From: Glaciecola sp964446865
Lineage (GTDB): Bacteria > Pseudomonadota > Gammaproteobacteria > Enterobacterales > Alteromonadaceae
Direction of reading: 5' to 3'
DNA: 64,000 nt
Assembly (NCBI GenBank): GCA_964446865.1
Contig: CAYURD010000002.1
Coordinates: 109,138-173,137 of the forward strand
Below, one piece after another: positions 44,824-54,727 of this stretch. How positions within the stretch are numbered: the stretch's first letter is position 1; each line of letters starts with the position of its first letter. Under the pieces are notes generated by a model. It was not told the DNA's origin and did not search any database. It was given only the letters and a program-made list of their open reading frames with translations. The translations under genes were made by a program, and so were the position numbers.

Positions 44824-47736
44824 ATGAAAAAAAATAAAATTTTTAAACCAGCACTGCTATCAATTGCCGTCGCATCAGCGATAAGCAGCACGGCACTTAT
44901 CAGCACGCACGCTATCGCGCAAGATGGAGCCGATGCCGATGTTGAAGTTATTGCCGTTAGCGGTATCAGAGGCTCACTAATTAGAGCACAAGCGATTAAA
45001 CAAGATAGCAGCAGCATTGTTGAAGCTATTTCTGCTGAAGATATCGGTAAACTACCTGATTCATCAATCGCTGAGTCATTGGCTCGCTTACCAGGTCTTG
45101 CTGGCGAACGAGTAAACGGCAGAACATCAGGTGTTTCTGTTCGTGGTTTTAAAGAAGATTTTGTCGGTACTTCATTAAACGGACGTGAACTTATTGGTAT
45201 TGGTGACAACCGCGGTGTTGAATATGATTTGTATCCATCTGAAATCATGACAGGTGCGACTATTTATAAAACATCTGACGCTACCTTAATGGTGCAAGGT
45301 CTTGGTGGTACTGTTGATTTACAAACAGTTCGCCCACTTTCTGCTTCTGAAACACTTACCTTTAACGGCAGTTACGAAAGCTCTGGTGCTAGCGCAGACA
45401 ACCCTGAGTTTGATAACAAAGGACATCGTTTTGCACTTTCATTTGTTGAGAAGTTTGCTGATGATACTGTTGGTTTAGCTGTCGCGTTAGCATCAACAGA
45501 ATCGCCAAACAACCAACGTAAATATGGTGTTTGGGGTTATGGTGCAAATGATGCTGGTCAAATCCTACCAACAGGTCTTGACACGCAGGCCATCAGTACA
45601 AAGCTAGAGCGCGACACTGTGTCGGTTGTATTACAATTCCGCCCTACCGATGATTTAGATATTGTTGTTGATGCGTTAAATATTGACTACTCAGATTCTG
45701 GTGTACTACGTGGATTTATCGAACCATTCTCTGCTGCAAACGTGACAGGGTCTGGTGTCAATAACTCTGGTACACAAATCAACGCAAACCCAGTTTTACG
45801 TACAGATCCGCTTCAAAAAGACGGCGACCTAAAAGTATTTGGTTTGAACGTTGAGTACGCGTTAAACGATGATTGGACGGTTAATTTTGATGCAGCGCGC
45901 AGTGAATCTACAAAACGAGATTTACGCGGTGAGTCATACTCAGGTCTTGCACGTTCGGGCACATTAACAAACGATCAGTTGGGTTCTCGTGAATTCCAAA
46001 TGAGCAACGATGGCGTGTTCTTTACTGGTCTTTCTGGCTTAGGTGCATTTTCTGATCCTAATGAATTACAACTTACCGGCCCACAAGTATGGGGTGGTGG
46101 TTTAGCTAATTTGGCCGACCAGTTTACATCAACTGTGCTACAAGCAAACGGCGAACCGTTTAGCTATTTTAATGCGCAAGATGGCTTCTTGAACTTTGCT
46201 GACTTCTCTGAAGAACTAACAACAGTTCGCTTAGAAGCATCTGTTTTGTTAGATGGTGATTTCTTTACTGACCTAACCTTTGGTGTAAATTACTCTGACC
46301 GTTATAAAGACAAAGACAACAAAGGTTTCTTTGCTACAGCCGATTCTTACCCGTTCTCAACAGGCATACCTTCAGAGTATGTATTTGGTCTTGCTGACCT
46401 TAGTTGGGCAGGTTTAGGTCAAGTAGTTGCTTATGATGGTTTTGCACCATACAACGACGGTACATACACACTTAACGATGCTGGCTTACTAGAGCCTGAC
46501 CGTTTAGGTGATACCTATGAAGTTGAAGAAGAAGTAACGACATTATATGTACAAGCTGACTTTGAAACTGAAGTAGGCATGTTAGCACTAACAGGTAACG
46601 TTGGTTTGCAATACATTCAAACTGACCAATCATCGACAGGCTTTATCGGTATTGTTGGTGCAAACTTTGCGGTTTGTGATGATAACAATGACGGCCAAAT
46701 TGATGCGAGTTGTGTTGTCACCGATGGTGACGATTACAGCCATGTTTTACCAAGCATAAATGCAAGTTTAGAATTGAGCGATAATCAGTTCTTACGCTTT
46801 GCCGCTAATAAAACACTAAGCCGTGCACGAATAGACCAAATGCAAGCCTCTGGTTTTGTTAAATTTAACCAAAACATTGAATTGATTGCGACACCCAATA
46901 CTGAAGCAGCAGTACGTGAGTTTGGTTCACCTTGGTCTAAAGCGACAGGTAACCCAACACTACAGCCGCTTGAATCAAATAACCTTGATTTATCATTTGA
47001 ACATTACTTTGAAGACGAAGGGTATATTTCAATCGCATTGTTCTACAAAGATTTTGTGAACTTTACGCGTCAAGGAAACGATTTAATCGACTTTACTAAC
47101 GATGCAACTAATAACGGTGCTAACTACTTTATCCCTGGTTTCCACGACCGTATCATCGACGTTGATGGTACTTACGGACCTTTAGATACACCATACTCTG
47201 CGGGTGATTTAGTCACGCCGCCAGATCAAGGTTTCTATTCGTTCTTTGAAGATGGTCGTACGGGCGATATGACAGGTGTTGAATTAACCGCTAACTTGCC
47301 TTTTGGTATGTTCTCTGACTCACTTGACGGTTTTGGTTTGGTTGCCTCTTATACTAAGCTTGACGCCAAGTTAGATGATGATACGCCAATTGCTGGTCAA
47401 TCAGACGACATACTCTCATTGACGGCTTATTATGAAATGGAAGGCTTTGAAGTGCGATTTGCCATGACTGACCGTTCTGAGTTCTTAACTTATGAGCGTG
47501 GCGGTTCTAACAAGATATCTGAAGCAACTCGCGATGGTGTATCAATTGTTGATGCTCAAATCAGCTATGACTTTGAAAATTCAGACATTGAATATTTACA
47601 AGGCCTGCGTGTATCGCTTCAAGGTACTAACTTAACTGACGAAGATGAAGAAACCATCAACGATGCAGGTATTGTTACCACTCGTCGTCAATTTGGTCCA
47701 AGCTACATCTTAAACTTCAACTACTCGTTCTACTAA
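44824..47736 (+). CDS. TonB-dependent receptor, likely for alpha-gluco-oligosaccharides
   Basis: The 970-residue outer-membrane receptor has a signal peptide of about 34 residues ending HAIAQ. A plug domain with SSSIVEAISAEDIGKLPDSSIAESLARLPG and VRGFKEDF segments follows, then a long 22-strand-type barrel ending in the aromatic YSFY terminus used for barrel assembly. The IGKLPDSSIAESL plug pattern is typical of carbohydrate receptors of Alteromonadales and Xanthomonadales. The downstream GH13, MFS and LacI genes suggest uptake of alpha-glucans; the ligand is inferred. A GGAAGG site precedes the ATG and a strong terminator follows the stop. Confidence 0.93.
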   Translation: MKKNKIFKPALLSIAVASAISSTALISTHAIAQDGADADVEVIAVSGIRGSLIRAQAIKQDSSSIVEAISAEDIGKLPDSSIAESLARLPGLAGERVNGRTSGVSVRGFKEDFVGTSLNGRELIGIGDNRGVEYDLYPSEIMTGATIYKTSDATLMVQGLGGTVDLQTVRPLSASETLTFNGSYESSGASADNPEFDNKGHRFALSFVEKFADDTVGLAVALASTESPNNQRKYGVWGYGANDAGQILPTGLDTQAISTKLERDTVSVVLQFRPTDDLDIVVDALNIDYSDSGVLRGFIEPFSAANVTGSGVNNSGTQINANPVLRTDPLQKDGDLKVFGLNVEYALNDDWTVNFDAARSESTKRDLRGESYSGLARSGTLTNDQLGSREFQMSNDGVFFTGLSGLGAFSDPNELQLTGPQVWGGGLANLADQFTSTVLQANGEPFSYFNAQDGFLNFADFSEELTTVRLEASVLLDGDFFTDLTFGVNYSDRYKDKDNKGFFATADSYPFSTGIPSEYVFGLADLSWAGLGQVVAYDGFAPYNDGTYTLNDAGLLEPDRLGDTYEVEEEVTTLYVQADFETEVGMLALTGNVGLQYIQTDQSSTGFIGIVGANFAVCDDNNDGQIDASCVVTDGDDYSHVLPSINASLELSDNQFLRFAANKTLSRARIDQMQASGFVKFNQNIELIATPNTEAAVREFGSPWSKATGNPTLQPLESNNLDLSFEHYFEDEGYISIALFYKDFVNFTRQGNDLIDFTNDATNNGANYFIPGFHDRIIDVDGTYGPLDTPYSAGDLVTPPDQGFYSFFEDGRTGDMTGVELTANLPFGMFSDSLDGFGLVASYTKLDAKLDDDTPIAGQSDDILSLTAYYEMEGFEVRFAMTDRSEFLTYERGGSNKISEATRDGVSIVDAQISYDFENSDIEYLQGLRVSLQGTNLTDEDEETINDAGIVTTRRQFGPSYILNFNYSFY

Positions 47737-47764
47737 GCGATAGCTGGCAATTTAAGCTGACAAA

Positions 47765-47798
47765 GGCCCCGTTATTGTTTTAATAGCGGGGCTTTTTT
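47765..47798 (+). terminator. Rho-independent terminator after the TonB receptor gene
   Basis: An 11-bp stem, GCCCCGTTATT pairing with AATAGCGGGGC (one G-T wobble), has a gttt loop and is followed by six T. It lies 29 bp after the receptor stop. The receptor and halogenase genes are therefore probably separate transcripts, or coupled only by read-through. Confidence 0.9.
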
Positions 47799-47925
47799 AT
47801 GCCTTTATTTTACTCATTCAACTACCTAGATCAGACCTTAGATGGTAAAATTTAGTGTAGAAAAAGTGGTAAAGCGCATATTGCTAAATGCTGATTTTGT
47901 GTTTCTCTTCAACTAAGGACATTCA

Positions 47926-49434
47926 ATGCAAACCAATAGACCTTCTAATACTCACCCGCAAGGCGTGAAAAAAATGGTAATTGCTGGCGGTGGCACTGCA
48001 GGCTGGATGACAGCGGCTTTGTGTAAAAAAGTATTGGGAAATACTGTCGAGATTGAATTAGTAGAATCAGAAGATATTGGTATAGTAGGTGTTGGCGAAG
48101 CAACCATTCCACCTATCCAGATATTTAATCAGTATTTGGGTATTAACGAAAATGAGTTTTTACGCGAAACAAACGGCACCATAAAATTAGCGATTAAATT
48201 TGAAAATTGGCGCGTTAAAAACGAGAGTTATTTCCATACTTTTGGTGCACCCGGCGCGAATATGGGCTTTTGTAGCTTTCAGCATTATTGGCTACGCGCT
48301 CAGCAGGCTGGCTTACAAGCCTCACTTTGGGACTTTGATCTAAATTATTTGGCTTGTCAGCAAGGCAAAGTGGGCAAAATAAATTCACAAAACCCCATAT
48401 ATGAAATGCAATATGCATATCATTTTGACTCTGCACTGTACGGTCAGTACTTGCGTAAACTCGCTGAAAAATGGGGCGTTAAAAGAACCGAAGGTAAAAT
48501 CGATAAAATCGACATTAATGAAACTAACGGTTTTATTACACAATTTAGTCTTCAAAACGGCAGCACGATTAAGGGCGATTTGTTTATTGATTGTACTGGC
48601 TTTAGAGGCTTGCTCAGTAAACAAGCGCTTTCGGTTAATTATGAAGACTGGTCTCATTTTTTGCCCGCAAACTCTGCACTCGCTGTGCCGACAAAACGCT
48701 TTGAGCATACCCTGCCCTACACTCGAAGCATTGCTCATCATGTTGGTTGGCAGTGGCGCATACCTCTGACTCATCGCAATGGAAATGGGATCGTATTTAG
48801 CGATCAATACATGAGCGAAAGTGAAGCCGAAGAAACGCTAATGGGAAATTTGGATTCTGAGGCACTCGACCAACCCAGAAGAATCAAATTTAGCACCGGA
48901 AGGACTCAGCAACAGTGGTGTAAAAATGTTATTTCTATAGGGCTTTCAAGCGGATTTTTAGAGCCCTTAGAATCAACCAGTATTCATTTAGTACAATCTG
49001 GGATAGTCAGGCTTTTAAAAATGTTTCCGAACGATGGCATATATGATTCGACCATTGAGACTTACAACGCCGAATCAAAACAAGAATTTGAAACCATTCG
49101 TGACTTTATCATATTGCATTACCACTTAACTGAACGCGACGATTCGGATTTTTGGAATGATATGCGCACAATGAAAATCCCACACCGATTAGAAAATAAA
49201 ATGGCAATTTTTGCCGATTCGGCCGCTATATTCAACGATAACAATGATATTTTTAGAGATGCATCATGGTTACAGGTATTAGTAGGTCAAGGAAGTATGC
49301 CAGCTGATTATCATCCAGCGGCAAAAGTGCCCATGCAAGATGAACTTATCCGTAGTATGCAGCAATTGTTAAGCGCTAAGCAGCAGCCACTCGCGCAACT
49401 TAAACAGCACGATGAGTTTCTTAACGGTCTTTAA
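47926..49434 (+). CDS. Flavin-dependent tryptophan halogenase-family protein
   Basis: The 502-residue protein has the FAD motif GGGTAGW (about 20-26). It also has the GVGEATIPP signature of tryptophan halogenases, a Lys in NGTIKLAIKFENW that matches the catalytic Lys79 of PrnA, and a GWQWRIP motif equivalent to WxWxIP. The SSGFLEPLESTSIHL segment holds the catalytic Glu. Homologues often sit next to TonB receptors of sugar loci; some, such as BrvH, act on free indole and prefer bromide. Its substrate here is unknown. A reductase partner is not seen in the window. Confidence 0.9.
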   Translation: MQTNRPSNTHPQGVKKMVIAGGGTAGWMTAALCKKVLGNTVEIELVESEDIGIVGVGEATIPPIQIFNQYLGINENEFLRETNGTIKLAIKFENWRVKNESYFHTFGAPGANMGFCSFQHYWLRAQQAGLQASLWDFDLNYLACQQGKVGKINSQNPIYEMQYAYHFDSALYGQYLRKLAEKWGVKRTEGKIDKIDINETNGFITQFSLQNGSTIKGDLFIDCTGFRGLLSKQALSVNYEDWSHFLPANSALAVPTKRFEHTLPYTRSIAHHVGWQWRIPLTHRNGNGIVFSDQYMSESEAEETLMGNLDSEALDQPRRIKFSTGRTQQQWCKNVISIGLSSGFLEPLESTSIHLVQSGIVRLLKMFPNDGIYDSTIETYNAESKQEFETIRDFIILHYHLTERDDSDFWNDMRTMKIPHRLENKMAIFADSAAIFNDNNDIFRDASWLQVLVGQGSMPADYHPAAKVPMQDELIRSMQQLLSAKQQPLAQLKQHDEFLNGL

Positions 49435-49503
49435 TGAGGTGAAGCCGGCTATGAGGTGAAGCCTGCTATATGATGAAACCTGCTATATGGTGAAAACTCT
49501 TAT
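49434..49503. repeat. Imperfect ~17-bp tandem repeat filling a convergent intergenic space
   Basis: Four imperfect copies of atgaggtgaagcctgct and its variants run from the last base of the halogenase stop into the stop of the lacI-type gene. They leave no other intergenic DNA. No terminator hairpin is seen between these convergent genes. Confidence 0.85.
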
Positions 49504-50543
49504 AAGGTGCCGCCTTTCTCAATGGTATAAGGCAACACAACACTTTTGGGGTTATCTTCGAGCAAGAGCTTGGCTGCATGTTTGCCCTTTTCGACACTCG
49601 ATTGACAAATAGTTGAAATTTGAGGTGTCACTCTAAAGGCTTCATTAATGCCATCAAATCCGGTAATTCTTAAGTCTTCTGGCACCTTAATGCCCATTTT
49701 TTTAGCGCAGTCCAACACTTCAATTGCAATTAAATCACTCATACAAAGTACCACATTCGGGCGCGGTACACTGTTTAATACTTCAAGTGCAGCTTGTTTT
49801 GCATATTTGTGATTGTTTTCGGGCGTATGCCAAATACTGCCACCTTCAAAGTCGACGTTACATTCTTTTATCGCCTTAAAATAACCTTCTAATCGACGAT
49901 GGGTCACGCAGTGATCAACATCAATCAAAGGCGAATCATATATCCTACATGTGTGGTTAGCATCAATTAGGCGCAGGCCAATAATGGCAACGCGATCATT
50001 TTCTTTAAGCGCCATTTTAGCCACTTTATAAGCTGCTTCATCGTTATTAATATTGACAGACGGAAAATCACCAAGATTAAAATCAACGGTAACAACTGGC
50101 TTATTTTGATTAAGAATTTGCGTGATCAATTGACTGTTGCGCGGAGCGCCGTAACTAATAAATCCATCTACAAAATCAATCACGTCTCTGATATTTTCTG
50201 AATCACCTGCATATAATAATAAATGCTTTTGATTTTCTTTTAGTACGTGAGTCACGCCTTGAATAAAAGTATTCGCAACAGGGTCTGTCACCATGTATTC
50301 AATGTTGTCAGCCAACACCAACGCAATGATATTAGATTTGCCTTTTCGTAAGATCTGCGCAGCCTTATTTGGGCCGTCGTAGCCAAGCTCAGTGCACGCC
50401 GCCAGAATTTTTTCTCGTTTTGCGACAGAGAGTTGGTCGGGTCTGTTAAACGCGTTTGAAATTGTCGCAGTCGATGTGTTTAGCGATTTTGCCACATCTT
50501 TTAAGGTTAAGTTACGTTGTCTTTTTTGAATTAACATGCCCAT
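49500..50543 (-). CDS. LacI-family transcriptional regulator
   Basis: The 347-residue repressor has an N-terminal helix-turn-helix (about 12-60) with LTLKDVAKSLNTSTATISNAFN and a hinge with a Leu. A periplasmic-binding-protein-like effector domain follows. The context (GH13, MFS symporter, TonB receptor) implies that it senses an alpha-glucoside. I looked for a CG-centred LacI operator upstream of the MFS, halogenase and receptor genes and found none I trust. The gene lies 93 bp downstream of the GH13 gene and is probably in the same operon. Confidence 0.9.
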   Translation of the reverse strand: MGMLIQKRQRNLTLKDVAKSLNTSTATISNAFNRPDQLSVAKREKILAACTELGYDGPNKAAQILRKGKSNIIALVLADNIEYMVTDPVANTFIQGVTHVLKENQKHLLLYAGDSENIRDVIDFVDGFISYGAPRNSQLITQILNQNKPVVTVDFNLGDFPSVNINNDEAAYKVAKMALKENDRVAIIGLRLIDANHTCRIYDSPLIDVDHCVTHRRLEGYFKAIKECNVDFEGGSIWHTPENNHKYAKQAALEVLNSVPRPNVVLCMSDLIAIEVLDCAKKMGIKVPEDLRITGFDGINEAFRVTPQISTICQSSVEKGKHAAKLLLEDNPKSVVLPYTIEKGGTL

Positions 50544-50636
50544 TACTTACGTCTACTATTTATCTATTTAATTTGTGTTACGTCTATCACAATCATATTC
50601 GAAACCGCTGACACTATCACGCTATTTTACTGCATA

Positions 50637-52337
50637 TCACTTAACATTTATAATAATTGCCTGATAGGGTAGCAACTCTATTTGTTCATCACTGCTCGAG
50701 TAACTATCGTAATTGTTTATTAACACCTCACGTAAAGCGTCTTTGCCTTTAAGCGCAAGTTCTTTAAACGGAATACTTAAATTAAGCGAAGAGAAGTTCA
50801 GTAGCACTAAAAGTTTTTTATCATCAAGTTCTCTAGTATACGCATAAAGCTCAGTATGATCAGGGCAAAGAAGCGTATAGAGTCCATAGACAAGGGTTAA
50901 CTCAGTTTTTCTTAGCTTAACTAGCTTCCTAAAATAATTTAGTTCAGAGTCTTGTCTATTTTGTTGCTCTGCGACATTGACATCACTATAGTTAGGATTA
51001 ATCTTGAGCCAAGGTTTACCGCTTGTAAAGCCAGCATTGGCAGTGTTATCCCACTGAATTGGGGTGCGCGCATTGTCTCTACCTGAAATTTTATGTGATT
51101 CGATAAGCGCTTGCGTATCGCCACCTTCAGCCTCGGTGAGTTTGTACCAGTTGATCGTCATCAAATCGTTATAATCATCGATATTATCAAACTTAATATT
51201 TGACATGCCAATTTCGTCGCCCATATAGTAATAAGGCGTTCCTCGCATCGACAATAAATATGTACTCAGCATTTTAGAGGCGCTAGCTCTATATTGAGGC
51301 TCATCACTTCCCCATCGAGTGACCATTCGCGGAAAATCATGGTTACCAAAATAAATCGTATTCCAGCCCTTGTCAGCAAATGCCTCGTCCCATTCGGTCA
51401 TGACCTTTTTAAACTTTACCAAGTTCTGAAAATCATCATTTAGCAAATAACGTGCGCCAACACCAATTGATTGATGGTCAAAATGGTAGTTCATATTTAG
51501 TTCATGCCTATCTTCATCAACCAAATCTAAAACGTTGTGCGTATGTGTTCCGGGGCCTTCAGCCACCGTCATTATGTCGTAGTGTTGGAGCACTTCACGA
51601 TTCATTTCTTGCAAATACTCATGCAAACGCGGGCCTTGTGCGTAGGCATCAATCATGTTCTGCCCTTGGTACTTTTCTTCAAATTCTGGATAGCCATCGT
51701 GTTTTGATATAAACGTAATCACGTCCATGCGAAATCCATCAATGCCTTTTTTAAACCAAAAGTGCATCATGTCGTAAATTTCGTGACGTAACTTAGGGTT
51801 TTCCCAATTTAAGTCTGGCTGTTTCTCTGAAAAATAATGTAGATAATAAGCATTGCTTGGCTCGTCGTATTTCCAAGCATTTCCTTCTTTATCAAAATAA
51901 CTCCAGCGTGTTGGTGGCGTGCCTTTTTCGGCGGGCCACCAATGGTAATATTCACGGTATGGATTATCCCTTGATAAGCGTGATTGCTTAAACCACTCAT
52001 GTTCGTCACTTGAGTGGTTAACCACAAGGTCCATCACCAATTTTAAATCGCGCTGGTGCATTTCAGCTAGTAGTTCATCAAAATCATCCATCGTGCCAAA
52101 CTCAGGCATGATTTTACGATAATCAGAAATATCATATCCATTATCGTCATTTGGGCTTTCGTAGCATGGGTTCAGCCATATTACATCTACGCCCAAACTT
52201 TTAATGTAATCAAGACGATTAATAATGCCCCGTAAATCGCCAACACCATCTCCATTGGTGTCTTGGAAACTGCGTGGATAGATTTGGTAAACAACGGCTT
52301 CTTTCCACCACTTGCGATTAATATTTGATAATTTCAT
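50637..52337 (-). CDS. GH13 alpha-glucosidase, oligo-1,6-glucosidase type
   Basis: The 566-residue cytoplasmic glycoside hydrolase has the four GH13 conserved regions. These are DLVVNHSS; GFRMDVI with nucleophile Asp near 205; a general-acid Glu in MTVAEGPG; and FGNHD with the stabilising Asp. The QPDLNWENP motif is the GH13 subfamily marker of oligo-1,6-glucosidases and related enzymes. Val follows the nucleophile, as in enzymes that prefer alpha-1,6 bonds; alpha-1,4-specific relatives usually have Thr or Ala there. Trehalulose- or trehalose-6-phosphate hydrolases are alternatives. It follows the MFS gene by 21 bp. Confidence 0.92.
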   Translation of the reverse strand: MKLSNINRKWWKEAVVYQIYPRSFQDTNGDGVGDLRGIINRLDYIKSLGVDVIWLNPCYESPNDDNGYDISDYRKIMPEFGTMDDFDELLAEMHQRDLKLVMDLVVNHSSDEHEWFKQSRLSRDNPYREYYHWWPAEKGTPPTRWSYFDKEGNAWKYDEPSNAYYLHYFSEKQPDLNWENPKLRHEIYDMMHFWFKKGIDGFRMDVITFISKHDGYPEFEEKYQGQNMIDAYAQGPRLHEYLQEMNREVLQHYDIMTVAEGPGTHTHNVLDLVDEDRHELNMNYHFDHQSIGVGARYLLNDDFQNLVKFKKVMTEWDEAFADKGWNTIYFGNHDFPRMVTRWGSDEPQYRASASKMLSTYLLSMRGTPYYYMGDEIGMSNIKFDNIDDYNDLMTINWYKLTEAEGGDTQALIESHKISGRDNARTPIQWDNTANAGFTSGKPWLKINPNYSDVNVAEQQNRQDSELNYFRKLVKLRKTELTLVYGLYTLLCPDHTELYAYTRELDDKKLLVLLNFSSLNLSIPFKELALKGKDALREVLINNYDSYSSSDEQIELLPYQAIIINVK

Positions 52338-52358
52338 GATAATAAAATATGCCCTATA

Positions 52359-53717
52359 TTACTTTTGTGATGACTGCTGTAGAGATTTTTCAAGGCTTTC
52401 CATTTCTGCGCTATCAGCTGAAGTATTAATGCGCAATGCTAAACCCGCACCAACGATAAACAATAGTCCGCAAAGTGCTAATGCATTTCGTGGATCGCCG
52501 CCAAGTACCGATTCAAAAATGAGACCAATCGTCAACATTTCCATAATTTGCGGTAGACAAATCATGGCATTAAGTAATCCCATGTATATGCCAATTCGAA
52601 GCGCAGGAGCAACATTTGCGCACATAATAAAAGGCACAGTAATAACACCGGCCCAACCTACGCCAACTAGCGCCATACATGCAAAGGTCATATATAGGTC
52701 ATTGGTGAGTTGCATTGATAAAAATCCTAAGCCGCCAACAAATAAGCAAAACGCATAGACTTTGTTGTCACCAAATTTATGAATCGTTTTGGCAATAAAA
52801 AATGACATAACAAGCGTGCTGATGTGCATGACAGCAAATGCAGTTCCGCCTTGCGCTGTGCCATCTACAAAGCCTTCAGCATCGGGCGTTGGCGCGTTGT
52901 AAACATGATAAGCAATTGATAGCGCCAAGTATTGCCACATTAGCGGCAAACCAAACCAAGTCACCAATTTCACCCACCACACTTGTTTTAACGAATTAGG
53001 CATATTTTTGAACGCGCTGATCAAATCTTTGTGAACGCTACTGAACACTTTTCCTTTGTTCTCGGCTCTAAACGCTTCAATGTTTTCAGGCGGATATTCT
53101 TTTGTTGTCAAAAAAGACCAAAATGCAGTTAGCATGATCACAATCACGCCTATTACGAATGAATATTTGACTACGTCTGGAATTTCAGTGCCGTCGGTGG
53201 CTCTTGATACGCCGAAGTAAATCATGATAACGGGCATCAAACTCGCTAATATTTGGCCGCCCGAAATCATAAATGTTTGTAAAGCAAAGCCGAATGGACG
53301 TTGCTGGCGATTTATCATGTCACCAACCATCGCTCGGTAAGGTTCCATTGCGGTATTCATAGCGGCATCAAGGATCCAAAACAATCCCACAACCATCCAA
53401 AGCTCAGGCACATAAGGCATGAATAAAACAGCAACGCTGCCGACTAAGGCTCCCCACATAAAAAATGGCTTACGTCTGCCAAAACTTGTCCACGTTCTAT
53501 CGCTGATAGCGCCAACCAAAGGCTGAATAAGTAAACCCGTTACAGGACCTGCTAGCCATAGCATGGGTAATTCATCATAAGACGCCCCATGATAAGTAAA
53601 AATGGGGCTCAAATTAGCTTGTTGTAAACCAAAACCATATTGGATACCAAAAAAGCCAAAGCACATATTCCACACCTGCCAGAAAGACAAGGTAGGTTTT
53701 TGTAAGACATTACTCAT
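52359..53717 (-). CDS. MFS sugar symporter (SUC/MalT-like)
   Basis: The 452-residue transporter has about 12 membrane helices and the SDRTWTSFGRRKPF loop between helices 2 and 3. That loop is characteristic of glycoside-cation symporters related to sucrose and maltose carriers. It has no signal peptide and is an inner-membrane protein. It is the first gene of the MFS-GH13-LacI operon. It likely imports di- or trisaccharides that reach the periplasm through the TonB receptor. Substrate is inferred from context. Confidence 0.88.
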   Translation of the reverse strand: MSNVLQKPTLSFWQVWNMCFGFFGIQYGFGLQQANLSPIFTYHGASYDELPMLWLAGPVTGLLIQPLVGAISDRTWTSFGRRKPFFMWGALVGSVAVLFMPYVPELWMVVGLFWILDAAMNTAMEPYRAMVGDMINRQQRPFGFALQTFMISGGQILASLMPVIMIYFGVSRATDGTEIPDVVKYSFVIGVIVIMLTAFWSFLTTKEYPPENIEAFRAENKGKVFSSVHKDLISAFKNMPNSLKQVWWVKLVTWFGLPLMWQYLALSIAYHVYNAPTPDAEGFVDGTAQGGTAFAVMHISTLVMSFFIAKTIHKFGDNKVYAFCLFVGGLGFLSMQLTNDLYMTFACMALVGVGWAGVITVPFIMCANVAPALRIGIYMGLLNAMICLPQIMEMLTIGLIFESVLGGDPRNALALCGLLFIVGAGLALRINTSADSAEMESLEKSLQQSSQK

Positions 53718-54081
53718 AAATTTCTTCTTATTTTGCTACAAACTGTTTAATCACGACGACTTGTTCTTTTACGTGGTGTTTGCAAGGTAAAATTTACTAC
53801 TTAAGTTTCTTAATCTTGAAAAGCACCCAGAATTCGCATTTTGTAAACAATTTGTGAATTTCGTATCAACTAAGTATCTTACATTTAACTTAATCGTTCA
53901 ATATAAAATTAAGAAAAGAGAGATTTTGTTTTTCAATAAATAAATATATTTTATTGAGAGAATGTGAGAAAATTCATAAATATACTATTATTACAATAAC
54001 TTAAATTAATAAACGCAACCATAGAAAGGAAATGAAAAACAAAAATAAATATACTTAATTGTTTAAGACTACGTGGTTTTT
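53718..54081. other. Intergenic region upstream of the MFS operon
   Basis: This 364-bp stretch is very AT-rich, especially 53930-54060. It must carry the MFS promoter on the minus strand and the 3' region of the gmhB-like gene. TTTGTAAACAATTTGTGAA near 53839 is a loosely repeated motif but not a clean palindrome. I see no gene. Confidence 0.55.
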
Positions 54082-54645
54082 TTATAGATTTATATCAGAT
54101 ATTTTTTCAATAATATCTACGTCTATATTGAATTGACGCTTTTCGATATGTGAGAGTGTGCTACCTTGATTTAACAAAAATGCCTTGCCAATTTTCGCAT
54201 TTTCGGCAAATTCGATATCACTAATTTTATCTCCAACCATGACGGATGCATTTAAATCAATGGAAAACTCATCCTGCGCGTCTAGCGCCATACCGGGTGA
54301 TGGTTTACGACATAAACACCTTAGTTTAAATGGCGCTAAAGCTTCTGTTGGATGATGCGGACAATGATATACCTTGTCTATACTTGCTTGTCTGTTGGCA
54401 AATTCTTGTTGCATCCACATGGTCAAAGATTGAAAATCATCCTGAGAATAATAGCCGCGCCCTATCCCCGATTGATTTGTCACGACAATGATTTTGTAAC
54501 CCAAACCCTTAGCGCTTTTCACAAGGTCGAATATACCGTCAATCCAATCAAAAGAATCAATTTGACCAACATAACCATGGTTAACGTTAATCACGCCATC
54601 GCGGTCTAAAAAAAGTGCTTTGTTTACATTGTTTATGGACGTCAT
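54082..54645 (-). CDS. gmhB: HAD-family histidinol/heptose-bisphosphate phosphatase-like (GmhB type)
   Basis: The 187-residue HAD-IIIA phosphatase has motif I LFLDRDGVIN, motif II TNQSGIGRG, zinc ligands in CPHHPTE and CLCRKP, and motif IV VGDKISDIEFA. GmhB dephosphorylates heptose-1,7-bisphosphate for LPS core synthesis; length agrees with E. coli (191). I chose ATG 54645, since the family begins just before the first motif. An upstream ATG adds 21 residues with no support. It lies 82 bp after mmsB on the same strand, an odd partner for valine genes. Confidence 0.87.
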   Translation of the reverse strand: MTSINNVNKALFLDRDGVINVNHGYVGQIDSFDWIDGIFDLVKSAKGLGYKIIVVTNQSGIGRGYYSQDDFQSLTMWMQQEFANRQASIDKVYHCPHHPTEALAPFKLRCLCRKPSPGMALDAQDEFSIDLNASVMVGDKISDIEFAENAKIGKAFLLNQGSTLSHIEKRQFNIDVDIIEKISDINL

Positions 54646-54727
54646 ATCGCCGTGATGAAAATACCAAAATAGGTGTTTTAGAGTGCCATAATGCGCAAGC
54701 GCTAGCAAGCAAGCTCAACAAGGCGGC

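Noticed and set aside
53838..53860. Operator for the LacI-family repressor
   Set aside because: TTTGTAAACAATTTGTGAA looks repeated, but it is not a clean CG-centred palindrome and no matching copy stands upstream of the other locus genes.
54646..54708. Longer start for the GmhB-like gene
   Set aside because: The extra 21 residues do not resemble the family, whose first motif lies just after the ATG at 54645.
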